Shown here piece after piece: positions 47,868 through 58,784 of a stretch of 64,000 bases of DNA (positions within the stretch are counted from its first letter, which is position 1; every line of letters starts with the position of its first letter). The stretch comes from Pratylenchus scribneri (lineage: Eukaryota > Nematoda > Chromadorea > Rhabditida > Pratylenchidae): the NCBI GenBank assembly GCA_030063045.1, contig JAQSEB010000027.1:620001-684000 (forward strand), written 5' to 3'. The notes beneath the pieces are model-generated. The model saw nothing but the letters and a program-made list of their open reading frames with translations. It searched no databases and was not told the DNA's origin. A program made the position numbers and the translations under genes.

Positions 47868-48151
47868 TGTTTTTGACTTCTAATGAATCTGAAACCGGTT
47901 TTACCCTAAAAACTTTATACCATTTTGTATCTCTTTGAGATGCATTGATTTGTGTATAATTTGCCAAGTTTTAGCCCAAAATTAAAGAGTTTAAAACCAA
48001 AAACTGGAAAACGGTTTAAACGGTTTAATACCTTTAATATTGACCAAACCATGGCAAATTATATACCAATCGATGGGTCTAGATGTGATCTACAAATTGA
48101 TGTACGGTTTGTGGCGTGAAAACCGGTTTCTGATTTATTAGAAGACAAAAA
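47868..48151. mobile_element. MITE family A, copy 4 (most complete)
   Basis: Long arms: outer TTTTTGACTTCTAATGAATC ... GAAACCGGTTTTA pairs with AAAACCGGTTTCTGATTTAT ... TAGAAGACAAAAAC, and inner TATACCATTTTGTATCTC pairs with GATCTACAAATTGATGTA. The centre has TTAAACGGTTTAA. 284 bp. Confidence 0.85.
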
Positions 48152-49754
48152 CTATTTTTATTGGGTAAAATATTTTTAGTCCCAAAAATAGAAATTTTAA
48201 TCCCAAAAATAGTAACCAAATCAAAATATTTTTCAGAAGTATCTAAAATCAAATGAAATGAAGGATTTTTATAATGACAAATAAAATTTTATCAGTTGAA
48301 TTTTGCTGTAAATTTTCCCAATGAAATTTGCACATTGCAAAAAGTGCGAAATAAATCTTTCCATAAATTCATGAGGTCATGGATCCCTAAAATCCGTCCC
48401 CTCCCACATTAAAATCCCTCGGGAAAATCCCTCCCCAAATATCCAAATTCATCCATCCACCACATTTGAGAGGAGATTTGCGCGAGGATTGGTAGCCTAA
48501 CCGAAACCGATGCGACCTTTCAGAAGTGAGCCTCTCACTCAGAAAAGTCTATTGTCTATTCATTTCACATTTTATTATGCAAATTTCATTGTCACTCCCA
48601 TCAAAATATTCTGTGACTTCCCCCTTTGTCAATATCCCCTCTAATGATTTTGGGGCTTAATATTTAAACGCTTATTTGATTTCCAAATTAAAAATTGAAT
48701 GCAATTCATAATAATTAGTAACCGGATTTTAAGGGATGCGTAAAAAGTTACTAAAAAAGCATTAAAAAGGCAACAATTTTTTTTTTTATTTCGATGAAGT
48801 CTTTAAAATTTATGATAGGGTTTCAACTCAATCTGAGTTCGCAAGAAAAGGTATATACCTTCAAATCCCATACCTATTCATAATAATTAACTTTTTGAGT
48901 GATGGATTGTTGGAAACTCATTTTGATGACCGATATATGCTAATTTGTTTATATTTTTTAGGGAAATAATTCTATTTTTGCTCTTCTTTGAACCATTACA
49001 TTCGACGCCAAACCGTTTCGTCCGCAATTGTCGCATCCGCAAATATCGTAATCGTAAACATGAAAATTTAAGCATAATAAATTTTATATTACAAAAATAA
49101 AATTTAATTATGGCTAATGGCAAAAATTTGATAATTTTTTCAAGATTAAAATTTTTTAGGCTCTATAAAACGATAAATAATTTCGGGTGAATTGAATTTT
49201 AGAATTTAAACATTTTAATTTATTTATTAATTAAAATATAAAAAATACGAAAAAAATTCTAGTATGGAAACAGAACTACCACTTTTGAAATTCGTCGCGC
49301 ATCTATTACCCGACAATGTTGCGCAACTTGCTATGCATTTGATCCAAAATCGGTTGACATAACAACATGAAATGGCCCATGAAAATTTGAAACAAAAGAA
49401 AAGCAAATTTGATTCGGAATTTTGGAATTGAGAAGAAATATTGGATTGTTGCCCTCCTTTTTTTTCAGACAATTTCAATGAATGTCTTTTCTATTTATTT
49501 GTTTAAAAATGGAATTTTTCTTTTACTTGTTATTAATTAATAAAAAAAGTACACACATATGCGAATAAGATGTGATGCTTAAAATGATTGAAAAAACCTA
49601 AATTAAATTATGAATAACATGTTCATAAAAAGATTTAAACAAAATTGTTATTATTTAAATTTAGTCTTTTCTTTTCCTCTCACATCCATTTTTGTTATTA
49701 TTATTTAAATTAGCATTAATTTTTTAATTATTGATCACCATCCTCCATTCAATA

Positions 49755-50100
49755 CGTTTTATTAGCCATTCAACCATCTTCGAACTTCAAACCTTTATAG
49801 CTTGGAAATCTATAAAATCTGTTTTGATTAGTAAAAGTGCCGACAACTAAAATGTTCATTTTTAATTTTTGAGCGCATCGAACTATACTTATAAATAATA
49901 TGTTTAATCTTAATTCATAATCCACTATCCAAATATAAAATTGAAATTTACTAGATTGAAGAATTATTTCTCCTTCATCTTCGCATTTATCCACATTAAA
50001 TTTTTGCTTTTATTCCACATTTATTTTAAATTTTGATAAAAAAAATTATCTCATCTCAATCACCCTTTATACCCTTATTTTTTAATCCGCAATCGACCAT
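49755..50100. other. Upstream block duplicated with the BTB genes
   Basis: Shares runs with 55240-55580, for example GCCGACAACTAAAA against GTCAGCAACTAAAA, TTTTTAATTTTTGAG against TTTTTAATTTTGAG, ATCCACTATCCAA against ATCCAATATCCAA, and CATTTGAAATTTGATGT against CATTTGAAAATAGATGT. It is likely part of the same tandem duplication as the genes. On the minus strand a short hydrophobic open frame (49770-49994) is present in this copy only. Confidence 0.5.
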
Positions 50101-50202
50101 TTGAAATTTGATGTCCACAGTCTTCTTTTTTAAATCATTTTTCATTCAACAATTTTTTGAGTGAATTGAATATCCATTCAATCCAATTTTTTAAATTTTT
50201 TC

Positions 50203-50214
50203 TTATTTTTACAG
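50203..50214 (+). promoter_or_regulatory. Candidate spliced-leader acceptor, MATH-BTB gene 1
   Basis: TTATTTTTACAG ends 41 bases before the ATG at 50256, with no partner donor evident nearby. Comparable sites precede the two other cluster genes. Confidence 0.5.
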
Positions 50215-50255
50215 AATAATTAATTCGAAATTCTAATAAAGAAGATACATTAACA

Positions 50256-53200
50256 ATGCATTCTGCTGATTTTTATAAGTCGTCTGGAGTAATTACAATG
50301 GAAATCCAGAAATTCAGCGAGTTTGCCAAAGGAGATAAGAATGAAGTCTATCAGTTTAGTGATGATCCAATCTATATTTGTGGTCTCCCATGGAATATTT
50401 CTGCAAGCCCATATATGCCAGCAATTGATCTTTTTCCGCGTGGATTATCCCCACAAAAATGTCTCAACTTTTTCTTATATTGTAACGAAGAGAATGAAGG
50501 TGTTCTAAAAATAATTTCTATTTTTATTTTGAAATTCAGACACAAATTGGGGTTGCCATGCTTCTGTCATTTTAAAAGTGCTTTCCCAGCAGGAAGGAAA
50601 GGAGGATTTTGTTCGAGAATTCCAGCATGTTTTTCATGCAAATGGAAAAGATAATGAATGGGGTTATCCTCGATTCATGGCATTAGAAGTAAGCAAGAAA
50701 TTAGTTTTGAAAATTTTTCAATATTTTTGGGCAAAATGTGATATCACAAAATTCTGTCTGATCAAATTCTTTCATCACAAATAAGACCCTATAAACAATT
50801 ATGCTAATCCTCTATTCAGTCAATTTAGAAAATGGTCACTAGAATTGTTTTCGAATTTAGAAAGTACAAAACTTAAAAATATTAATTAGAAAATTTATTA
50901 AAGAATATAAAATGCCATTTTTCATATAAAAATTCACTCTCTTTTTTATTAGTTACCTCAAAAATATATTCCGCGAATATATTGTTCAATAACTTTTTTC
51001 ATTTACAGTATTTAATGGATCCAGAAAATGGCTGGTATGATGTGACGTCCGATTCAATCAAACTCAGTGTCGAAATTAATGCAAATATCCCATATGGCAT
51101 CGAGTAAGAAAAACATGATAATTGACAAAAAAAAAATAAAACTTTGACCATCATTTTTAATAATCTTTTAAAAAACAAAAAAAAAGCAAATTTAAAGAAT
51201 AAAATTCAATTAATATGACAAAATTCGAAAAGAATAAGCATAAGAAAATTCATTTCAATATGGACAAGCACTTCTAATTAAATTATAATAGGAATTTAAT
51301 TTAAAATAAAATTTTTCAAATTATTCTTTTTTATTCAGATGGCCATATGGAATTTCGGAAGACATTGGGAATTTGTTTGACAAAGGGGACGAATATTCAG
51401 ATTGCATTTTGGTCGCAGAAGGAAAAGAATTTAAGGTCTTCCATTCAGGGATCTCAGATGGTTTTTCAGTTTGGGGGGCATTTCGTGAAAAAAAGGGGGC
51501 ATTTGGGGGGCATTTTCGGTAAAAAAGGGGGCATGTTGGGGGGCAGTTTTAAAAAGTGACAAAAATGCAAAAATTTTTGCCAATAATGGCAGCGCAGCGA
51601 AAAATTAGACCAAAAATAATAAAAAAGGGAAAAAAAGACAAAATTTTAAAAAGGGGACATTTGGGGGGCAACTCGGCCCGGGGGGCAAAAAAGGGGGCAA
51701 AATCTCAAAAAGGGGGCAAATGCCCCCCGTGGGTGGGTATTCTGAGATCCCTGCTTCCATTTTCTATTATTTTCTAGTCAATTTACATATTTCAAGGTTT
51801 ATAAAGGAATTTTGGCCAGTCGTTCCCCAGTTTTTGCCGGAATGTTCCAACATGGTATGGTCGAAGCACAGAATGGAATTGTGAAAATTGAGGATATCAA
51901 ATCGGAAGTTTTGGAACAAATGCTCCGTTTCATGTTGGTTTTCCTCATTTTATAAATCATTATTCATTTATAATCAAAATGGAACCTTTTTAAATTTAGA
52001 AAATATTAAATGTTTTAAATAAATTATTTGCGGATTGAACATAAAAAACCCTAATTATTTTAGGAAAACAAAATTTTCGGAAAAGCAAAAACACAAAATT
52101 TTGGGTGAAAAAAATACAAAATGTTTTGGTGAATAAAAACACAAATGTTTGGAATAAAAATAAAAAAAATCACAAAATTATTAGGTGAAAAAAATATTTG
52201 GAAGTAGAAAATTCAAAAAAAAATATTTAAAATAAAAATTCAAAGTGTTTGTAAGAAAAAAAACATAAAATATTTGGAGAATAAAAATTCAAAGTGTTTG
52301 TAAGAAGAAAAACATAAAATATTTGGAGAATAAAAATTCAAAGTGTTTGTAAGAAGAAAAACATAAAATATTTGGAGAATAAAAATTCAAAGTGTTTGTA
52401 AGAAAAAAAACATAAAATATTTGGAGAATAAAAATTCAAAGTGTTTGTAAGAAGAAAAACATAAAATATTTGGAGAATAAAAATTCAAAGTGTTTGTAAG
52501 AAGAAATACATAAAATGTTTGAAGATACAAAATGTTTGGTATGAAAATAAAAATACAAAATTTTTTTGGTATGAAAAAAAAAATACAAAATTTTTTTGGT
52601 ATGAAAATAAAAATACAAAATTTTTGGAAGAGAAAAACGCAAAATGGTTGGAGAACAAAAACACAAAATGTTTGGATGATAATCGACCCCAGCAGACGGA
52701 TTTATTAAAATTACACCATAAAATATTGTTTTAAGATACACTGGGATGAAACCGAATATGGAGAAGATGGCCGAGGAATTGTTGATTGCTGCTGAAAGAT
52801 ATCAAATTTCACAATTGAAAGTGAAGATGAATATAATTTAAATAAATTTTTTATAATTTTACAGATGATCTGTGAATGCGAATTGGCCATTTCATTGAAT
52901 AATGAAAATGTTTGTGAATTGTTGATTTTGGCCAATATCCATTCCGCAGAGATTCTCAAAGCCCAGGCAATCGATTATATCGGAAATCAGGAGCATGCAC
53001 ATGCAAAAGAGGTAGAATATTTTTGTAAATAAAATTCATTTAATTATAAAACACATTTTAGAACCAAGAAAATTTCTAATCAAAAACACATTTTAATAAA
53101 AAAAAAACACATTTTAATAAAAAATACATTTAGGACAGAAACAGAAACACATTTTTAATTAAAACACATTTAAATCAAAAACACATTTAGGATAGAAACA

Positions 53201-53503
53201 CATTTTATTCAAAAACATATTTAATACAGAAATACATTTAAATAGAGAGAAATATTTTAATAGAGAAAAATATTTTTAATAAAGAAACACATTTTAAAAC
53301 AAAAACACATTTTAATGTAGAAATGAATTATAAATAAAAATTTTTAATTCAAAGAATTAGCCAGAATTCCGGCAATAAAAAATTGAGTTTTTTTTTATAA
53401 TTTAAAGGTTATGAAAACGGAGGGATGGAAAATGTTGATCCAGGGAAATTATGGCGAATTGCTCGATCTAATTTTGAAAGCCATTATGGCCGAAAAGAAT
53501 TGA
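50256..53503 (+). CDS. MATH-BTB protein 1, 349 residues, eight exons
   Basis: Exons 50256-50499, 50540-50688, 51009-51103, 51339-51435, 51797-51933, 52736-52820, 52865-53011 and 53408-53503; the sum is 1,050 bases with phases consistent. Residues 13-160 are a MATH domain (VITMEIQKFSEFAKG, GLPWNIS, WGYPRFMALEYL). Residues about 165-270 are a BTB domain (EYSDCILVAEGKEFK, then VYKGILASRSPVFAGMF and VLEQMLRF). The rest is BACK-like (NENVCELLILANIHSAEILK), ending TEGWKMLIQGNYGELLDLIL. SPOP-like proteins of this plan bring substrates to CUL3 ubiquitin ligases; that role is inferred. Intron 4 carries a 308-bp hAT-like insertion ten bases after the donor, intron 5 carries satellite C and intron 7 a degenerate ACACATTTTAAT repeat. 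Confidence 0.92.
51446..51753. mobile_element. hAT-like element with exact 8-bp duplication in MATH-BTB gene 1
   Basis: Flanked by CTTCCATT at 51438-51445 and 51754-51761. Ends are CAGGGATCTCAGAT and the complement of CAGGGATCTCAGAA. The interior has many GGGGGCA runs (AAAGGGGGCATTTGGGGGGC) and one copy of the 31-bp unit (GCGCAGCGAAAAATTAGACC, at about 51582). The same intron in the paralogues is only 45-46 bases, so this is a clean insertion. Confidence 0.93.
52060..52680. repeat. Satellite array C (about 49-bp dimeric unit)
   Basis: The unit alternates AAACATAAAATATTTGGAGA and ATAAAAATTCAAAGTGTTTG, about six good copies at 52215-52510. It is flanked by simpler 23-25 bp copies (TACAAAATTTTTTTGGTATG, ACACAAAATGTTTGG). 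It fills intron 5 of MATH-BTB gene 1. Confidence 0.92.
53040..53335. repeat. Degenerate ACACATTTTAAT repeat
   Basis: About 14 imperfect copies of a 17-24 bp unit (AAAACACATTTTAATAAAAA and variants with AATACAGAAA) in intron 7 of MATH-BTB gene 1. Confidence 0.75.
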
Positions 53504-54090
53504 GGGAAGAAATATAATGTGGTGACTTGTTATACTATTCATTTTGAATAAAAATTAAAAGTGTAAAATGAATTTTCTAGAACATTCAATTTTTGATTAA
53601 TCTGTAAAACAATTTATTGAATTTTGACTTTATAAAATCAAGCATATTTTTTCATTTCAAATGAATCCACCATCAAATAATAGTTTGAATGTTTCTTTGG
53701 CCACGCTTTTCTCTTCAAATTTGATAATTTTAATTAATGAGAATATAAAATATTATTTAAATTAATTCCAATTTTTCGAATTTATTTTCTATTTTACGTA
53801 ATATTTTGCTATTTACTTTTCATTTTTTCCGCGATTGTTTGTAACAGGTAGCAAAGGACCAAAACAACTAAATATTGGTTAATATAAGTTTTAGCTCACT
53901 CATCTAATTTTCGGTGAATTTGCTTACTTTCGGTTCTAGCACTTCCATTTAGTGGTAAATTTTTCTAACAATTAAATCAAAACATTGTAAATGCCATAAA
54001 ATGAATATTTTATCGGGATACTTTCACGATAAATGATATTTTTAAAAGAAAAATTCCATTTTCAATATTTTCTACAAAAACATCTTCCTG
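53504..54090. other. 3' region and spacer after MATH-BTB gene 1
   Basis: AATAAAAATT near 53550 could serve polyadenylation. Nothing else supported before the element at 54091. Confidence 0.4.
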
Positions 54091-54761
54091 GGGCCGTACT
54101 CTCATCTCCGAGTTAAGCTGACCCCGATTAGGGCCCTTAACCCGGGTTTGTTTAATCTGGGTTAGTGAATGCCTTTAACACTTTACTCTCATCCTAAACC
54201 TGTGTTAGCTTAACACAGATTAACAGAACCCGGGTTAAGGCTATGAAAATTCCTTTTTAGAAATTAATAAAATGAAATTTTAATTTTTAAATTAATTTAA
54301 TATAATAAATTAAGCATATATAACCTTCCCATTATTAAATAAAAAATTTAGTTGAAAATTAATTTTTTCTATTTTTTTAAATTTCTAAAATAATTTTTCT
54401 AATATCTCATTTTTTAATATTAGATTATTTTGAAGCTTATGATATCCATAAAATTGAATTAAAAATTTAATATAACATTTTTGACCATAAAAATGTCATT
54501 TTATTTGCTTAACCCTGGGTCATTTTAGGGTTAAGATTAAGCGCTAACCCGGGTTAAGAAAAAAGATGAGAGTAGGAAATTAGAGCATATTTGGGTTAAG
54601 GGTCTCTTAACCCGGGTTAGAGGAGTCACTAACCCCGATTAAGGGAACCTAGGTTAGCGATTTAATTTAAAAGATGAGAGTACCAAGTTAGGGTTAGCCA
54701 AACTCGGGTTAGGCGCTTAACCCGGATTAAGCGCCTTAACCCGGAGATGAGAGTAAGGCCC
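54091..54761. mobile_element. PIF/Harbinger-like element, CTG flanks
   Basis: Ends are GGGCCGTACTCTCATCTCCG and the complement of GGGCCTTACTCTCATCTCCG, flanked by CTG on both sides (54088-54090, 54762-54764). Many CTTAACCCGGGTT and AACCCGGGTTAAG segments occur in both orientations inside. Same GGGC-start and CTG flank as the 41.9-kb element. Non-coding. Confidence 0.82.
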
Positions 54762-55239
54762 CTGGGAATGTTTTTCAAAATTTTATTTTGAGAACTAGTT
54801 CGCATATTTTTATTTTCAAATATACATACAATTGATGTAGTATAACAAAGAATGGAAAATAAAAAACAAATTTGCTTTGTTCCGAATTTTTATTTTGCGC
54901 ATCCGAAACAGCCAGTCGCTCAAATGAAGGCAATTATTTCTTTATTGCTTTTGACCAAAGTAAAGTGCGTTATACGTACCAAGCATTTTAAATGAAATGA
55001 ATATTTGTTTGTTATGAAATTTCTTTTTTATTTGTTATTGTTAAAAAATGTATAAATAATATAATAATTATATGTAATTGGAAAAAGCCTAATCTTTTTA
55101 ATAAAAATATTTCAACAAAGTCATGGGCAATAATTAATAATTATTTCTTTTTTTTCTCCCAATATTTCGTTCCCTTGCATTTTAAACAATATATTTTGTT
55201 TATCATTTATTTAATCATAATTACCCTCCATTCATATTT

Positions 55240-55580
55240 CTAGCCCTTCTTTTCTTTACCCCGAATTACAGTTGCAGTCCACTAGAGCATAGAACTCTGT
55301 AAAAACGGTTAATTAAAATGTCAGCAACTAAAAAGTACAATTTTTAATTTTGAGTTTATTGACTATAAAATGGGTTAATCCAATATCCAATTATGAAGAT
55401 GAAATTGGGTTGATTGAAATAATTCACTTCAAGTGCGTATACGGTGCATTTGAATTTTCTGTATTGTTTGTTCTCCTTCTTAACGAAATGTTCACCGTCG
55501 AAAAAGCCCTAGAGCAATTTCAAAATATTCCCATTATTTACATTTGTTGATCATTTATTATTTTTATCTGCGAACGTCCA
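55240..55580. other. Upstream block duplicated with BTB gene 2
   Basis: Counterpart of 49755-50100, about 270-600 bases ahead of the start at 55846. A plus-strand open frame of 66 codons here is not conserved in the other copy and is not called. Confidence 0.45.
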
Positions 55581-55819
55581 TTTGAAAATAGATGTTCTTT
55601 CATCATTCATCCAAATTTAAGAGTATCCATCATATTCCTTAAAATTTCTGCACATTTTTATTAGAATGATTCACTCAAATTTTTTTACCAATTTTTTTGT
55701 TAATATTATCAGACTCCAATAGCATAGCCATTAACTTTAATTTAATTCGTTCACCATTTTATCCGAATTTTCAAAATTTCATTTTAAATAGCTTCAATTT
55801 AAACAAATTTTAATTAATC

Positions 55820-55831
55820 AAAAAATTTCAG
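55820..55831 (+). promoter_or_regulatory. Candidate spliced-leader acceptor, BTB gene 2
   Basis: AAAAAATTTCAG ends 14 bases before the ATG at 55846, a spacing typical for trans-splicing. Confidence 0.5.
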
Positions 55832-55845
55832 ATTATTTCGTTAAA

Positions 55846-57672
55846 ATGAGTGATGAAAATGAGTTAAAAAGTTTTTTAGTGTCTTGTAAAATTGGCTTAT
55901 CAAATTCTACCAATATATTAGAGCGTCATTTTCCTAGACCAGGGAAAATTGAATTCGATGCTACGACTAAAACATTTTCTACTCGAGATTACCAGTCCTG
56001 GCAGGTTATTAAAATGTTATTTATTATTCTCCTTATATTTTATGATTTTTAGATTGTATTGGGTGTGGGGAATATCATTCCTCTTGACAAGAAAGAATGC
56101 GCCTCTGGAAATAAAATTGTCATTGATTTTGATTTCAATAAACCCAACCAGCCATCCAAATATGATCAAATGATATTAAGTGACCTGTCGGAAAAGGACA
56201 AACAGCTTATACACAATTGTTTGCTTAAACTGGTTGGAGGTAAGTTAAAAAAATTCAAATTACAAGCAAGGAAATGCCAATAAATAATTATTGCTATTGC
56301 TAAAATTCGCATTTGTTATTACCATTTTAAGTATTTTTGAATGCAATTTAAGGTCCAACATAAATTCTATATTAAATGTAAATCATTTTAGTTAAAACCG
56401 GCAACTTGGCTAATTCCATTGCCAATTCTGCAAATTGCAAGTATGTTTGGGATTCTAAAATAAATCATCCTATAAATATTTATATATCAATGGTTCAATG
56501 ATTCCATAAACAAACCCTTTTTATTATAAAATTTTAAAAAAACGTAAATTTAAAAACTAAATTAATAATTTTTAATATTGTTGTTAAATATTCAATAATT
56601 AATTAGATAAAGATCATATAATTTGGAGAATTCTAATAATATTTATCCAATAATATGAAGAAATTGTTCTAAATTTAGGAGTCTATCAAAATTGTCCGAA
56701 AATATGGGCAATTTGATCGAACAACGAGAGCAATATTCAGATTGCATATTGGTCGCAGAAGGAAAGGAATTTAAGGTCGTCCTTTAAATTTTTCATTTAA
56801 TTATCATATTTAATTTCAAGGTCTATAAAGGAATTTTGGCATGTCGATCCCCGGTTTTTGCGGCAATGTTCCAGAATAATGAAATGATCGAAGCACAGAA
56901 TGGAATCGTCCAAATTGTCGATATGCGATCGGAAGTGTTGGAACAAATGCTTCGCTTCATGTTGGTTTAATTATTTTATAAAATATAAATTTTGAGTTAC
57001 TAATATTCGATTTGTACTAACTTTGAAAGATATATTTATAAATAATGGAAAATCTTTCTTTTACAGTCACACCGGAACAAAGCCAAAGATGGAGGATATT
57101 GCAGAGGACTTGTTGATTGCAGCCGAAAAATATGAACTTATTGAACTGAAGGTGAAATGAAAATTAAAAAATTCCTATAAGCTCAAATATTAATTTTAAT
57201 TTTTGATTTATAATTAAAATATTTGGAAAAAAAACAAAAAAAATGTTTAGAAATTTTAATCATTTTTAAACAAATTTTATATTCTAATTAGCGCATATTA
57301 AACACAATTAGAAATCGCTACTCTACTCTTACACTGCTTTTTATCTTTTTAAATTGAAATTTAAATACCTATTCATCAAATATTCACTTTACACAGGAAT
57401 TTTGTGAGAATGTTTTGGTCGATTCTTTAGTCCATGAGAATGCATGCGAATTGCTGGTTTTGGCCAGTCAAAATTGCGCGAAAAATCTCAAAATCATGGC
57501 AATCAAATTCATCAAAATGCATGCAAAAATGGTTGGAAAAATATGTGAATTATTTTAAAAAATTATTTTAAAGGTCATTAAAACGGAGGGCTGGAAAATG
57601 TTGCTGAAAGGAAACAACGAGGATTTGGTCGATCAAATTGTGAATGCCATTGTTGAGTGGCAAATATATTGA
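55846..57672 (+). CDS. BTB protein 2 with a non-MATH N-terminus, 316 residues
   Basis: Exons 55846-56004, 56053-56239, 56392-56440, 56679-56775, 56821-56960, 57067-57151, 57397-57531 and 57574-57672; the sum is 951 bases, in phase. From about residue 135 on it is a close paralogue of MATH-BTB gene 1: EQYSDCILVAEGKEFK, VYKGILACRSPVFAAMF, VLEQMLRF, then a BACK-like region with NACELLVLASQNCAKNLK and TEGWKMLLKGNNEDL. Exon boundaries in that part are identical to gene 1. The first 130 residues (FSTRDYQSWQIVLGVGNIIP, NKIVIDFDFNKPNQPS) do not resemble the MATH domain of its neighbours and I do not recognise them. This looks like a chimera of a duplicated BTB-BACK half and another 5' end. CUL3 adaptor function is likely; the substrate range should differ. 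Confidence 0.85.
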
Positions 57673-58473
57673 CAAAAGTGTTGAGGGAAAATTGAAATAT
57701 GGAAAGATTTACAACAATTATGGCTTTAAAAATTGAATTCTTATTAATTTAAAAATCAGCAATGAATAAAATCTTGAAAGATGTTTTGGTCAATTTTTTA
57801 CAAGAAATTGAATCGGATTTCTAATAACGTATTTTGTGGATTTATTTTCTCTAATAAGGCCTTGTGTATACTTAAAAAAATTGCCGGCAATTTTTTAAGT
57901 ATCACAAGATCAAAAACCAAATTTTAGATTAATATTTTGCGCCTTATTTTTCAATTGATTCCTATTATGAGATGATACTATATAATGTGGTCTCTACAAA
58001 AAAAAATTTTAAAAAAGCATAATCCTCTTTTATTTGATAAAAAACTTTACTCTCTTTCTTAATTCTAAAATAAACTGCAAAAAATATAAAATAATTGTTA
58101 AACTATCCTATTCCTGAAAATAATTGTGCAGCTGATTCTCTAAAAAAAGGCACAATGTAGATTCAATTTTTGATTGGGCATTTTGGGTGCGCAAATGTTT
58201 ATTTGTAAATGAAATAAAAAGCCTTTTTCCATTTTGGCTTTTGGTATTTTTTGTGTATAATGGTCAAACAAAATCGCGGCCAAAAATTTAAATACAATTT
58301 AATCGTTTGATTTCCTCTCCTCATTTTCTCGATAACTAGCATTTTGTAATTAATATTGGATGGTATTTAATTTGGCGAAAAAACATTGAAAATGGCGAAA
58401 AGAGTATTGAAAATGGCGAAAAATTTATAATGGTTTAACGGTTTGTCCTAGACCCCCAACCTCATACCCAATA
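57673..58473. other. Spacer with no supported gene
   Basis: AT-rich. A short inverted pair TTGTGTATACTTAAAAAAATT / AATTTTTTAAGTATCACAAG surrounds GCCGGCAATT near 57885 (a possible small MITE of about 65 bp). Confidence 0.4.
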
Positions 58474-58648
58474 AATGCTTCGCTTCATGTTGGTTTTCTC
58501 ATTTTTAATTTTTTAAACTAATAAAAATATCCATTTTTTAATTTTTAGATACACAGGGAAGGAACCGAATAAAGAAATGCTAAAAATAAAAAACATGGCT
58601 GAGGACTTGCTGATTGCGGCCGAAAAATATGAGCTTATTGGATTGAAG
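58474..58648 (+). pseudogene. BTB gene relic (end of exon 5 and exon 6)
   Basis: ATGCTTCGCTTCATGTTGGTT matches the last bases of BTB exon 5 plus its donor in the intact genes. An intron of normal length and an exon-6 copy follow (58551-58648), encoding MAEDLLIAAEKYELIGLK with an insertion relative to its paralogues, then a GTGAAT donor. Exons 1-5 and 7-8 are missing. It marks a fourth copy of the tandem array, broken at its left by unrelated sequence and at its right by the receptor and satellite region. Confidence 0.85.
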
Positions 58649-58784
58649 GTGAATTAAAAATTAAAAATACTAGGACAATTTCTAAGAAGTGCAAATGCCA
58701 ATTTAAATTTTTGATTTAAAATTAAAATGTTTTGAAAAATTAAAAATTGATATAACAAATTGTTTGTAAAAATTAAAAAAATAA

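Larger units (their letters stand above)
45624..49754. other. 4-kb spacer between myosin and the BTB cluster
   Basis: AT-rich, with no gene I can support. Short open frames at 46279-46491 (plus) and 47209-47578 (minus) have no recognisable character. It contains MITE family A copy 4. Confidence 0.5.

Noticed and set aside
51347..51777. Open frames running from MATH-BTB exon 4 into Gly-rich sequence
   Set aside because: They read into the inserted hAT-like element; the splice donor at 51435 and the target duplication show the true structure.
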